Source of the DNA: Brachionus plicatilis
Lineage: Eukaryota > Rotifera > Eurotatoria > Ploima > Brachionidae
Direction: 5' to 3'
DNA: 64,000 bases
NCBI GenBank assembly: GCA_010279815.1
Contig: QEOQ01000561.1
Coordinates: 206,605 to 270,604, forward strand
Under the pieces are notes generated by a model. It was not told where the DNA came from. It made no database searches and saw only the letters and a list, made by a program, of their open reading frames with translations. How positions within the stretch are numbered: the stretch's first letter is position 1; every line of letters starts with the position of its first letter. The position numbers and the translations under genes were made by a program. Below are positions 54,454 to 64,000 of the stretch, in pieces.

Positions 54454-57400
54454 TATTTAACTGAAGAAAGTAGTAAAAGGTATAAAAATTTTAGATTACC
54501 GGAGGACTATTTGCGCAAATTTAAAATAATAAAAAATTTGAAAATTTTAACTTGAAATTTGGCTCCAAACTTCAAGGTTTAGGAATTCTAAAAATAACTT
54601 TAATGAATAATATCGTGTTTTGTGAATATAATTTACAATTTTGCGATAAGAAATAATTTTTTTGTTTTGAAAAATTTAATGTACAATTGAACAAAAGGTT
54701 ATGTCCGCCGCAAGTAAAATTTATTAATAGTTTTTATTTTATTTAGTTGAAAAATTGGTGACATAAAAAAATAAAATGAATTAAATATTGATTAATCAAT
54801 TGAGATGACAATTGGTTTGTTTGTATTAGAGAGAAAAGTCAAAATAACTGCAAGATGAAGCACAAATACAGCCCAGAGAAAAAGAACTTTGACACAGAGA
54901 TTGTATCTAATTTACTTTAAAAAAAAATGATAAATTACTTTAAATGAGTTGTGATTGAGTGTTAAAAAAACAAAAAATTCTCTTAAACAAACAAGATGAA
55001 TTGAATTTTGGCTCTTTTAGAACAAATCGCCTGCAAGAGACATATTAAAAATTTTCACAACCCAAAAAAATTAAAAAAAAACATTTAACAACGACCAAAT
55101 TATCACTCATTTATCAATTTTAATGCATTGCTCAAATTAGAGTCTACCAATATTTTAATTACTAGTTTCATTTGGAAAAAAATGGAGTTTAATTACTGAC
55201 TAAGCATTTGCCCATAGTGATGGCGCTCATTGTATAATTGATACACCCGAGGAATTGTTTAACTTACATTTTTGTTCTCGCTAAACAGGTACCGCTAAAT
55301 TCCCAAATGGAAATTTTTCTTTTGTTCACCAATTCCATTCATTTATTTGCATCACAAGTTCAACTATTATAGGAACCAAATTTTAAATTTCAAGCTTTTT
55401 TCCTCAATAACAATAAAACACCTAACTTTAACTTTAATTTAATTATTATTTGAAAATAACTTTTTTTCAACTCTAAGCAATTTGTTGGCGTCTAACAAAT
55501 ATTCGCAGCAATAATCATAACCAAATCAGCGATTTAAGCCTTGGGTTCTATTTCTTAAGAGATAAACAGAAAACCGAGTGAAAACATTTCATGATTTTTG
55601 TCAAAAATGTCATCAATAAAAAAGATTAGTGTAAAATTGCCATAAGAAATTTTCTTAATAATTTTCAATTAATGAATAAGAAATTAAAAATAGTCTAGCG
55701 TTTTTTATCAAATAGAAGTAACCTCAAATAGTGTTCTCCTAATAATGTTCCCTCTTTTTAATAAACATAACATCCTAAATATTAAAACAACATTTTTTTA
55801 AAATAATTTTTTATCCATTATTTTTAAAGTAACTAAAATATTTAACTATTTATTCAAACAAAAATAAATTATAGAATTATAAGAATTTATTATTTTTAAT
55901 TAAAATATTCAAAAAAGTAATAAATATTTTTGTGAAACATAATCTAACACTTGTTTGAACAGTACTTATATCTTCTTTTAAGTATTATGGAATTTTATCC
56001 TGAGTTTAAATTAAATTATCTATATTCAAAAAATACTTTTCATTTATCATAGTAGGATTTTTTAAAATCATGTTGTATTTTATTCATTTAAAATTAAATT
56101 TATTAAATAAGATTGTCTTTTATTTAAAATTTAATATTATTAGTTCATTTAAATAAAGAGTTGTAAATTTAATTAAAATCAGAGGTTTTAAAATAAATTG
56201 ATTAATAATGTGCCCCGCTCGGAGCAAATTCTCCAATCATTTATCATGTAAAACATGTATTATCTTGTCTCTATTAGAAGAGATTTTTTTCTCTAATTAT
56301 TTTTTTTTATTTTTTAAATAGACTATAAACGAGGAATAGAAAAAATGCAATTAATTTCTTTTATATGAGTCACTTTTATAGAGAGAAAAATTCTTTGATG
56401 AGCGAACTTTTTTAATTTAATGAAATACGCTAGTTCATCCGTACCAATATCCATTTTTTATCCAAGCACCACCAAACCAATCTTGTTTAGAAACTGAAAC
56501 ATTTTTTTTACACTTTTACTAGTATATTTAGATAAAAATAAGGTTTATTTAGATTTATTTAAAAAAAATGCTTATACCTCATAGGTCAAAATATTAATCT
56601 ATAAAATGTTTAAAAAAATGATTTTATTTATTTAATTTAAGTCTAAGTGCCATGCACAAATTTAAATTTAATTTATAAGAGAGTAGAAAAATTTAATTGC
56701 AAAATAATAATAAGTTAATTTTAGTAAATAAGTATTAGTTTAGCTAATATGTTCATAAAGATTCACATCAATTTATATTAATGAAGTTGAAATCCTTTTC
56801 ACGCTTTTATAATCTAATAAACTTTAAATACATTGATGTTAAAAAACCATGATTGGTTTTGTCTAGAACAACCTTATTTTATTCTATTTTATTTATTCAC
56901 GTAACAAAATAAAGAATAAAAAAGAAAATTTAAAAAAAGTAAAAATTGTATAATTTTAATCTAAAAAGTTTTTTTGGAATTACAAAATAAATTTAAAATA
57001 AGAGTTTAGCATGTATTATTTGCATAATTTTTAAAAGTAATAAATTTATAAAATAATTATTCAAAGAAAATTAATAAGATTTAAAATTTTACATAATCAC
57101 CGTAAAAGGCAAATGTTTAAACTATCACCAACGTGTCACATTTCCAGAGTCCTCAAATCTTATATATTTTCAACTTTGAGGAACTCTATTTATTTATTTA
57201 TTTCAAAAAACACCACTTGGGTGATGAAAGTAAAAATAAAAATCAAGTTAGAAAAAAAAAATTGAAAACTTAAATAGTTAATTTTATTTTTTTTGTTTCT
57301 TTCAATTCTTTTTCAGCAGATATTGGGATCCTCACAAATCATTTTCCACAAAATCTCAAAAAATGTTCTAGAATTCAAAAAGAGCTTAAAAAGGACACTA

Positions 57401-57751
57401 GTCACAAGAGATGGGACTTCTGACTCCATATGACTTTGTATAAAATTCAGAACTATTCTAAATGAACTGCTAAAAAATTAGTGAGACTCATTTTTTAGGT
57501 ATTTTTTTAATTTTTCCTTTTAAAATATTCAAATAAATAACTTTTGTTTATTCAATTAATTTAAAGATGCTTTTTTATATTTTTTAATTTTTTTTTTATT
57601 GAAACTTTAAAATTTAATTCTCCTAAAAAAAAGAGGTTCGAATTCAATTGATAAATTCAGATTGGTTGTGTAATTTATTTATGAAATTTTGCCATGACAA
57701 TTTCGACCATGTCCCATTTTATTTTTATTTTTAATTTAATTATGTTGATTT

Positions 57752-57797
57752 CCCAGGGCAGCTCCGAATGGCTTAGGTCTTCTTTTCAGTCCCATGA
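57752..57797 (+). repeat. Dispersed repeat, copy A
   Basis: cccagggcagctccgaatgg followed by a CTTAGGTCTTCTTTTCAGTC block resembles 62491-62537 (cccaggcagtttggaacgga, then GCTTAGTCCTTCCTTTCAGC). Roughly 70 to 75 percent similar over about 46 bases, so a shared repeat family is likely. Confidence 0.45.
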
Positions 57798-58089
57798 TAT
57801 AAATTTAAAGGTCTAGTAATTTTTAAAAATTTAAAAAGATTAAGTGTCTGTATATTTAGATTAAAAAAAAAGAAAAAAAAGAATCCGAAATGTCTCATTG
57901 CTAACAAGAAAAACCATAACAATTAAGTCCAATTATTTACTCAAGGCTTTTAATTACATTAACTCGATGGTACTTGAATTAAATTTTTTTTTTCTTGTTC
58001 AAGATTTAACTGAGTTGATAATAATTATTTATTTGTTTTTCTCTTATTTGTGTACCGGTTATTAATTAATTATTTATCTTATCATCAAA

Positions 58090-58785
58090 ATGGCCGAGAC
58101 GCGGCACAACAGACTAGATGGTGAGCCAAAAAAGACAATGTTAATCAATCTTGATTTTGTGTTGGTCCCAGCACGACTCTGCATGCTGTTTCTATTTGCA
58201 TTATATAAACTCATCGCTTTTGCGTCTAATTAGACGAATAGGGCCTCCAAGCTATGCTAGAAAAAAATTTTAATCTAGAAGAAAAATACATTTTTCTAAA
58301 TTAGGTGTTTGAAATTTTTTGAATTTTTTTTTTTATTCCTCTTGCTCCAAATTGACGCAACTTAACCGATTTGGAATTGATTTGGCTTTTAAAATTGCAT
58401 AAAACAATTACTTTAGGCCAAATTCCATTCGACTAGCTCAATTAAGAGAAAGAAAAAAACACAAAATAGGTAATTGGTTTTACCTGTTTTGAGTGACTAA
58501 GTTGGCCAGGTTGTTTGTTTAACTAATTAATCGACTCGGAGCATTTTTTGGCTAGGACTGCTAGTTGCTGCATGTGTTTGTTTAGGTGTCGGAGTTTGTG
58601 TTTAGTGCCCGGGCTATTTTGTGTCTAACGTATCTCGTGGCAATATTTTTTCAGATTCCTACAAGATAAACATGCGAACTTTACTTAAACCGATTAGGAA
58701 TACATTTCATCTCCTGCTCTACTCTATTCGGTTCTGTTCTATCCGCCTAATTGTTTACAATTTCAAACTCAAGGAATCCAAACAA
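58090..58785 (+). CDS. Candidate 5' exons of an unrecognised gene
   Basis: Exon 58090-58120 starts with ATG in a good context (caaaATGGCC) and reads MAETRHNRLD before donor ggtgagcc. Exon 58655-58785 follows a polypyrimidine acceptor (atattttttcag), reads SYKINMRTLLKPIRNTFHLL, YSIRFCSIRLIVYNFKLKES-KQ and ends at donor gtgagt. The exons join in frame (phase 1), giving 54 codons ending in phase 0. Sequence is distinctly less A/T-rich than its surroundings. I do not recognise the family. The following exon is not established; the exon at 61784-61888 could be one. Confidence 0.4.
58223..58236. promoter_or_regulatory. Perfect palindrome CGTCTAATTAGACG
   Basis: A 14-bp exact palindrome centred on TAATTA, the core recognised by many homeodomains. 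About 20 bases upstream is tatataaac (58202-58210), a TATA-box-like sequence, and atttgcat (octamer-like) lies near 58191. They sit in the intron of the candidate gene above and may mark an internal promoter or enhancer; function is inferred. Confidence 0.3.
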
Positions 58786-59814
58786 GTGAGTGCGTTTGAA
58801 GACGTCTGGCACCGAATCTTTATAAAGGTTATGTGTTTATACAGTTCATTTGATTTATCTTATCTTCTATTTAAACACACACACACAATGCCTTTGGGGT
58901 GATATATGTTAAATTTAGTTTTGGCCAAGTAGAGCTCGAGCTCGCTCATCATCCTATCTCGATCTCTAATCGCCCTCTAGTCTCTAGTTATCAATAGCTC
59001 CAATGTCTCTATCTGACACAGCAATACATTTTAATCTTTTAAGACACTCTAAATAACAAGCATCGATTGAATTAAAAGAAGCTTTTTTTTTTTCTATTTT
59101 ATTTCAATAAAAAAATTTTATTTAGAGTTTATTTTCTTTTTCTTTTTTTTTTGATGTTAACAAGTTTTAATTTAAAAAATAATTAATTAAAATTATATGT
59201 TTCTTTAAAATATATTTAAATCCGATCAAGTCTTTTTTCAGTTCAGTACTAGTGGAGTGGGATGTATCCAAGGAGAGGATCAAAAGCTGGATTTTAGAAA
59301 GAGGTGAAAGCAGTATTGAAAATTTTACTTTGTATCCAAGTGGCAGAACTTATAAATACTGGAATAAATGTGATAGTTGTGCAGCAATCACAACCTAATG
59401 TAAAACCGTTGACTTAAGGTGATTTAGCAATTTTTTTATTTCTGGCAAAGTGTTTCATAAATGTCTTCTCTATTATTTGGTGGCTAAAAACTCAACTTTA
59501 TCATATCTTCTTACATTCCCGGCCAATGCTTGCTTTAAACCTTAAATGCATGTCACATGTCATATTTGAATTTATTTACTTTGATTTTTTAAACATTTTA
59601 TTTCTACTCATTTTATGAGAAAATTAATTTTTATTTTGTGTCAACTTTTTTATTTAATGCCAAAAACTAAGCAATTAGCAATAGATTTTCTCATTAGTTG
59701 GTGTTGCTTTGTAATATTTAAGGCAGTGGTCTATCAATTGATTTCAACATATCGTTTTTAATTTTCTTTCAACTTATTTATCCTTTTTTTATTTTTTATT
59801 TTTTTATTTTTTTT

Positions 59815-59834
59815 TATTCTGAAGGAGCATTAGC
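59815..59834 (+). mobile_element. Truncated LINE 3' motif
   Basis: The first 20 bases of the 29-nt motif (TATTCTGAAGGAGCATTAGC) after a T-rich tract, then directly an ATATAAACAAATAAAA tail; the last part of the hairpin is missing. Confidence 0.6.
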
Positions 59835-60486
59835 ATATAAACAAATAAAAATATAAAAATTGATTTGAACAATTTCCAAGTTGGCTCTGTATTTTGGCGA
59901 GCATCTCCAGATCATTTTAATCATAAAAAAGAGCTTAAGAGATTGAGGAAAATTATTCCCTTTTGGAAACATATTATTAATCTTTTTAAATTGGCTGTCT
60001 TTTTGTGATTTATCCATATTTTTCATGACAAAAAAAAACTTCAACAATGCATTCTTTAGAGCTCAACTGCAAGGAAGAATTTAGGAGATGGGTTAGACTC
60101 ATAGACACTTTGGCAACACATTTGACTGTTTATTTAAAATTGGAAGAGAAAATTTAATTTAAATTTTTATCTGTTCTATAGCATGTAATGTCTACTAATC
60201 CATAAGGAGAACATTTTTTATCTAAATGACCTTACCTAAATTAGATTAGAGAAAAAATAAGAAACAATTCTTTGTTTTAGTAATTTATTAAGCAAATAAA
60301 TAAAAATTAAATTTTCATATAGGGAGGAGATTAGCTTCTTTAGAATGTTAGTACATTGGTCTTCGTATTTTGAACAAGTTTTCTACTCATCATTTTTTGT
60401 ATTTAAATCTAAAATAAAGAATTTGTTTGCCTGGTGTTAACAACGAGTCAATATATCACAAAACCAATTAATGTTGAGTATAAAGT

Positions 60487-60770
60487 ATTATAATGAAGCC
60501 GGTATAATAGAATGGTTTGTGTGTTAGCCATGCAAGCAGAGGATCGAGGGCTCAAAACCCGCTGAGGGTGGAAAAATCTTCAAAATATCTCTGCAGTACG
60601 GGACGAATGTTTAAATGCTTTTCATCATAAAAAAAGGGGAACCGGTTTCTACTGGGTAATAATAGCGGAGTAGATGACCAACTTGCTCAAAAGGTAGTGG
60701 AAAATGAGATGAGCGCCTTCTCAATATCCACTAGGATAGAAAGGGACATATTATTAAAAAGTACTGTAAT
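60487..60770 (+). mobile_element. tRNA-derived SINE
   Basis: The head has an A-box-like region (ggtataatagaatggtttg), an anticodon-arm-like ccatgcaagcagaggatc, and a T-arm GGG-CTCAAAA-CCC at 60548-60560 serving as B box. GCTGAGGGTGGAAAA follows. The body continues non-tRNA-like for about 200 bp (ACGGGACGAATG, AACCGGTTTCTACTGGG, AATATCCACTAGGATAG) and ends in A/T-rich sequence. This is a typical SINE layout. Confidence 0.65.
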
Positions 60771-61524
60771 CAAAAAAAATTTTGAATGATGAAGAAAAAA
60801 ATTTATTCTCAAAAATAAAATTGTTCAATGTGGATTTTGAATTTTTTTGTTGCATGACACAGACAATTACGTAACAGGAGGGGTCTTGGTTGAGAATTTT
60901 CAACTATTAGTGTTATGGGTGTTTGGGGTGTTTTTTTTCTCCCAAAGACCCATCGGTGAATTTTAATTGGCTATTAAAAAAAGGATAAGCATTGGGGGCT
61001 CAATTTTAAATTGAAAAAGTATCAGCTGAAAAATTGAAATTAATGTAAAATGAACAAATAGAAAAGGGGTTAATCTAATCCGAATTGTTGCACGTTCAAT
61101 TGAACAAAAGGCATTCGAGGCTAGATAATCGCATTGCAAAATACTGCCTTTCGAAAATACTTAAGAACAAGCTGGTACTAATAGAAGAGAACAAGAATCG
61201 TTCAGCAGCCAACAACAAAAAAATAGAAAAAAAAAAAAAAAAAAGAAAGATTTAGTGTTTAGCTGGCTTAAGACTTGGGCTTTCTCGAATCGTTTTCTAA
61301 CGATTTAGCATTTATTATTGTTTATTTTGTGCACAATCACCCAGAAGGTAACAAATGAAATTCTTCATTTCTCTCTCTTTTTCGTTGTAACTAGTTGGTT
61401 TTTGTTGTGTGTGTTTAATTTGTTTATTTAATCATCATTCGATAAACTAAAATTAAATTATCGATTTTTTAATCTGTAACAAAAAAAAAAAAAAGAAGAA
61501 AAAAATGCTAAATGCGCTCTCAGC

Positions 61525-61760
61525 TCATTTGATTGGCTTGGCTCCGTATCATCTAAAATCGATCCAATCGCATAGACGATTCGCGTCGATTTAGATTTTG
61601 ATTTTGAGCAAATGAGCTGTGGCACAGTTAGACGATGAACCAATAGGAAAATATGCCGGCAACGGTAAACAGCATAAAAAACAAGATGCTGAAACAATTT
61701 CATTTTATTAGCAACTAGTTTGTGCGTAGCTTGCAACAAAATTTTCATTTGTGCCAACTT
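61525..61760 (+). promoter_or_regulatory. Promoter-like patch upstream of the 61784 frame
   Basis: A less A/T-rich patch containing an inverted CCAAT box (tgattggc, near 61530), a direct CCAAT box (gaaccaatagg, near 61638) and a small CGA/TCG-rich inverted repeat (gacgattcgcgtcg, near 61576). Composition changes sharply from the flanking A/T. Promoter activity is inferred. Confidence 0.35.
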
Positions 61761-61783
61761 TTGTCCGCTTTAGATTTAAGTTA

Positions 61784-61990
61784 ATGTCGATTTTGCAATT
61801 TGCCGCCGCAGCAGCCGCAGCCTACACCAACTCGAACTCGATACACTCAGCCAACTCGCCATCATCGTCCAACTACAGCGACTGGCAGGTAAGCAGCAGG
61901 CCCGCGGCCACAACAATCTCTTTTCCATCACCGCTCCCACAAAACCACTCTCCTTTCATTTCAGTAGACAAACAAAAATGTGACTTGTAG
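61784..61990 (+). CDS. Candidate alanine/serine-rich coding exon
   Basis: An open frame starting at ATG 61784 reads MSILQF, seven alanines, YTNSNSIHSANSPSSSNYSD and WQ, followed by a consensus donor gtaagc at 61889. Reading on without splicing reaches a stop at 61988-61990 after a Pro/Ser-rich stretch. Ala-runs and Ser/Asn-rich low complexity are common at the N-termini of transcription factors and RNA-binding proteins. The upstream frame stays open, so it may instead be an internal exon joined to 58655-58785 (phase 0). No domain is visible, so the product is unknown. Confidence 0.4.
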   Translation: MSILQFAAAAAAAYTNSNSIHSANSPSSSNYSDWQVSSRPAATTISFPSPLPQNHSPFISVDKQKCDL

Positions 61991-64000
61991 AAAGATAAAT
62001 CTAAACTGATAACATTCTCTTAATTAATCAAATACATTACCTCCAGTTGAATTTTAAAAAGCAAAATTTCTCTTTAGATTTAACTCATTAATCTATATTA
62101 TTCTCTTAATGAATGTGGACTGACAATCACTCACAACTAGCTATTAAAGCCATCTCATAATTTCATTCCTATCCTACACAAGCCTATCTTTTTTTTTCAT
62201 CTAAATCAAATCCAATCTGACCAATCAATCGATTTATCATTTCTAAAATAAATAAAGAAAAAATGCACTTTTTTTTTTCGTTTTTGTTTTTCTTCTACTA
62301 AATTTGATTTTCTATTCAGATTTTATTTAGTGTAAAAAAAAAGAGCGAAGAGCAAAATATTTTTTTGGCCAAAATAAGTTCAATGCAAAAAATTGACATG
62401 GTTGAAAAATTAATCAAATTTACTATGGTCATTTATTTTTTTGAAATTTTTTAAACATTATTATTTATTAAGAATATAGTTTGGAAGAAACCCAGGCAGT
62501 TTGGAACGGAGCTTAGTCCTTCCTTTCAGCCCAATGAGAAGAGATAGATTTGTGTCACATAATTCATACAGTTCTGTTAGTTAAGTTTTGTGAAATAATA
62601 AAATAAAAAGCATAATACTGTTGTAGTGTGATTTTCTTCCTTGTATTCATTGTATCAGGAAAATATTGGATTGTTTTAAACCGTTTTATTTTATACAAAC
62701 AGAACCACCACTTAACCAAAAATCTATTCCTTTTAAATACTATCCCCAATTCATATTCGTTTCCTAGCTATTAATTAGAGATGCCCAGTAATACCAATTA
62801 ATATAATATATTAAATAATCATAATATATCATATCTATCAACAAGTAGAGTAATGCTTAACAACTGATCTAACTTAGTATATCACCCCTATAACAATACA
62901 ATGTTTTTTTTTTCTTAGTTTTTTGGATAATTTAAAAAGAAAAGGAATTGATTAAGGTTAATGTTATATGCGTTGGATTTCTTCTTTTGCTTTCTGGAAG
63001 AGGCCAAAAGGGGTTATAAATCTTTGTTGGGAATTAGAAGATATTGATGACCTGATGTGTTGTTCAAGATCGCAGTTTATTTGTTCATGGTCGAGCCTTG
63101 TAAATACAAATTTTGTTTAAGGGATTCGAGTATGTTGTAGATTAAAGAACTATGCTAACGACGTCTAAAGTGGCTATGAAAAAGTGCTATATCTCCTTCA
63201 TTTTAAAAGACATTTTCTTAAATAAAATATGTTAACATGAAGAACTCGAAGAGAGGAATTGAATGATATGTGTGATATATTTTTAAAAAAATGTTTAAAT
63301 TTTTTTTGTTCTTACCTATTTCCACTATTCGATCCAGCACATGTTCAAGTATATATGAGAATATTTTCAGAATTTTAGAATATTAGGATATGCCTTTGGA
63401 CCTGACACAATTAACCGACGGAAGTTAAAGGTCGACTAAAAAAATATGAGGAAATTGTGTGACTATTTTTGAAGTTTTCAAACAAAATGGGTGCGAAATA
63501 TTCAATAAAAAAATATGGCACCCAGTTAGACTTAGTTATCATATTAGTTAAAATTAATAATTAAAATTTTAATTTATTTAAATTTGTGATATAAAGCGAC
63601 ATCATTGTCGATATCACTGGAAAGTTAACTGACTTAACCATTGAGTTAAGAATGAGCATAAACACATGCTCTAATACGTCTAAAGAAGAGATCGGATAGA
63701 CGGGCCCAAGTGTACTAATGTAAACATTACAAAATTAATAATTAAACTATTAATTAATTAAAATCCAATTATTTATATGACCATGATGTTCATTTTCATA
63801 TGAAAATTTATTCATTGGTATGACGGGCTGTGTTCTTAAAGTGACTGTTGTTTAACACCATTGTGTTAAAAGTTGACCCAGAACAGCATAGAATGGATCT
63901 AATGTCCCTTTATCTGAGAGTTATGCTAAAAGAAGATATTGAATTGTTGGTTTGTTACTTTGGCAATAGATTTGGATAGCAGCTTTTCTGTAACAGTTAA
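61991..64000. other. Right-edge AT-rich DNA
   Basis: No exon could be supported up to the window end. It includes dispersed repeat copy B (62491-62537) and two short TTAAC-centred palindromes (about 63633-63652 and 63850-63868). It would be first-intron sequence if the 61784 exon is real. Confidence 0.5.
62491..62537 (+). repeat. Dispersed repeat, copy B
   Basis: Partner of 57752-57797; see the block similarity described there. Confidence 0.45.

Larger units (their letters stand above)
52641..58089. other. Gene-poor AT-rich region
   Basis: About 5.4 kb with no confident gene. It contains a 76-bp hAT-like MITE at 54378-54453, a candidate signal-peptide exon at 54124-54187 and half of a dispersed repeat at 57752-57797. 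Several small patches of higher complexity (53820-54060, 55195-55310, 57100-57150) could be exons or regulatory DNA but show no decisive signal. Confidence 0.6.
58786..61783. other. Putative long intron or intergenic DNA with SINE and LINE tail
   Basis: It contains a truncated 29-nt LINE motif (59815-59834), a tRNA-derived SINE (about 60487-60770), poly-A tracts near 61218-61240 and a promoter-like patch at 61525-61760. No exon supported. Confidence 0.6.

Overview
This window is AT-rich animal nuclear DNA. Genes are split by GT-AG introns that are mostly about 46 to 54 bases long, with occasional introns of 1 to 6 kb. Non-LTR retrotransposon fragments and many palindromic DNA-transposon derivatives fill the space between and within genes. 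Compact short introns, strong AT bias, splice-acceptor-like sites just before several start codons (possible spliced-leader trans-splicing) and a large TIR-ROCO gene would fit a monogonont rotifer such as Brachionus. That assignment is an inference; no species marker is visible.

Bases 1-16800: the 3' part of NOG1/GTPBP4 (+) is followed 115 bp later by WDR83/MORG1 (+), possibly as an operon-like pair. DNA polymerase beta (-) and acireductone dioxygenase ADI1 (-) follow. ADI1 carries a 5.7 kb intron holding a 129-bp satellite broken by a decayed LINE. ADI1's first exon lies head to head with a GC-rich, intronless Src-family kinase (+), with start codons 35 bp apart. An 855-base assembly gap follows Src.

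Bases 17850-28500: transposase-like fragments, a MITE with an 11-bp target duplication, a myristoylated SH2-only derivative of the Src gene, a LINE 3' end and a 2-kb foldback element.

Bases 28543-42992 (-): one phase-continuous chain of 16 exons (about 2,956 aa if a single gene). It predicts an LRR-like region, a degenerate Roc and COR-like region, an MBT-like segment, then LRRs with an embedded EF-hand, an intact Roc GTPase, COR and two tandem TIR domains. The second TIR keeps the glutamate used by TIR NADases; the first has Met there. This is the most notable system in the window, plausibly an innate-immune or cell-death switch.

Bases 43000-52640: several terminal-inverted-repeat elements, DR1/NC2-beta (-), a LINE fragment, a hAT-like MITE and an Mpv17/PMP22-family gene (-).

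Bases 52641-64000: a gene-poor stretch with a SINE, a 76-bp hAT-like MITE and candidate first exons on the + strand (58090-58785 and 61784-61888) that may begin a gene running off the right edge. The housekeeping genes act in ribosome biogenesis (NOG1), splicing/MAPK scaffolding (WDR83), base-excision repair (POLB), methionine salvage (ADI1), transcription repression (DR1) and mitochondrial membrane function (Mpv17-like). Src, its SH2-only paralogue and the TIR-ROCO protein form the signalling set.
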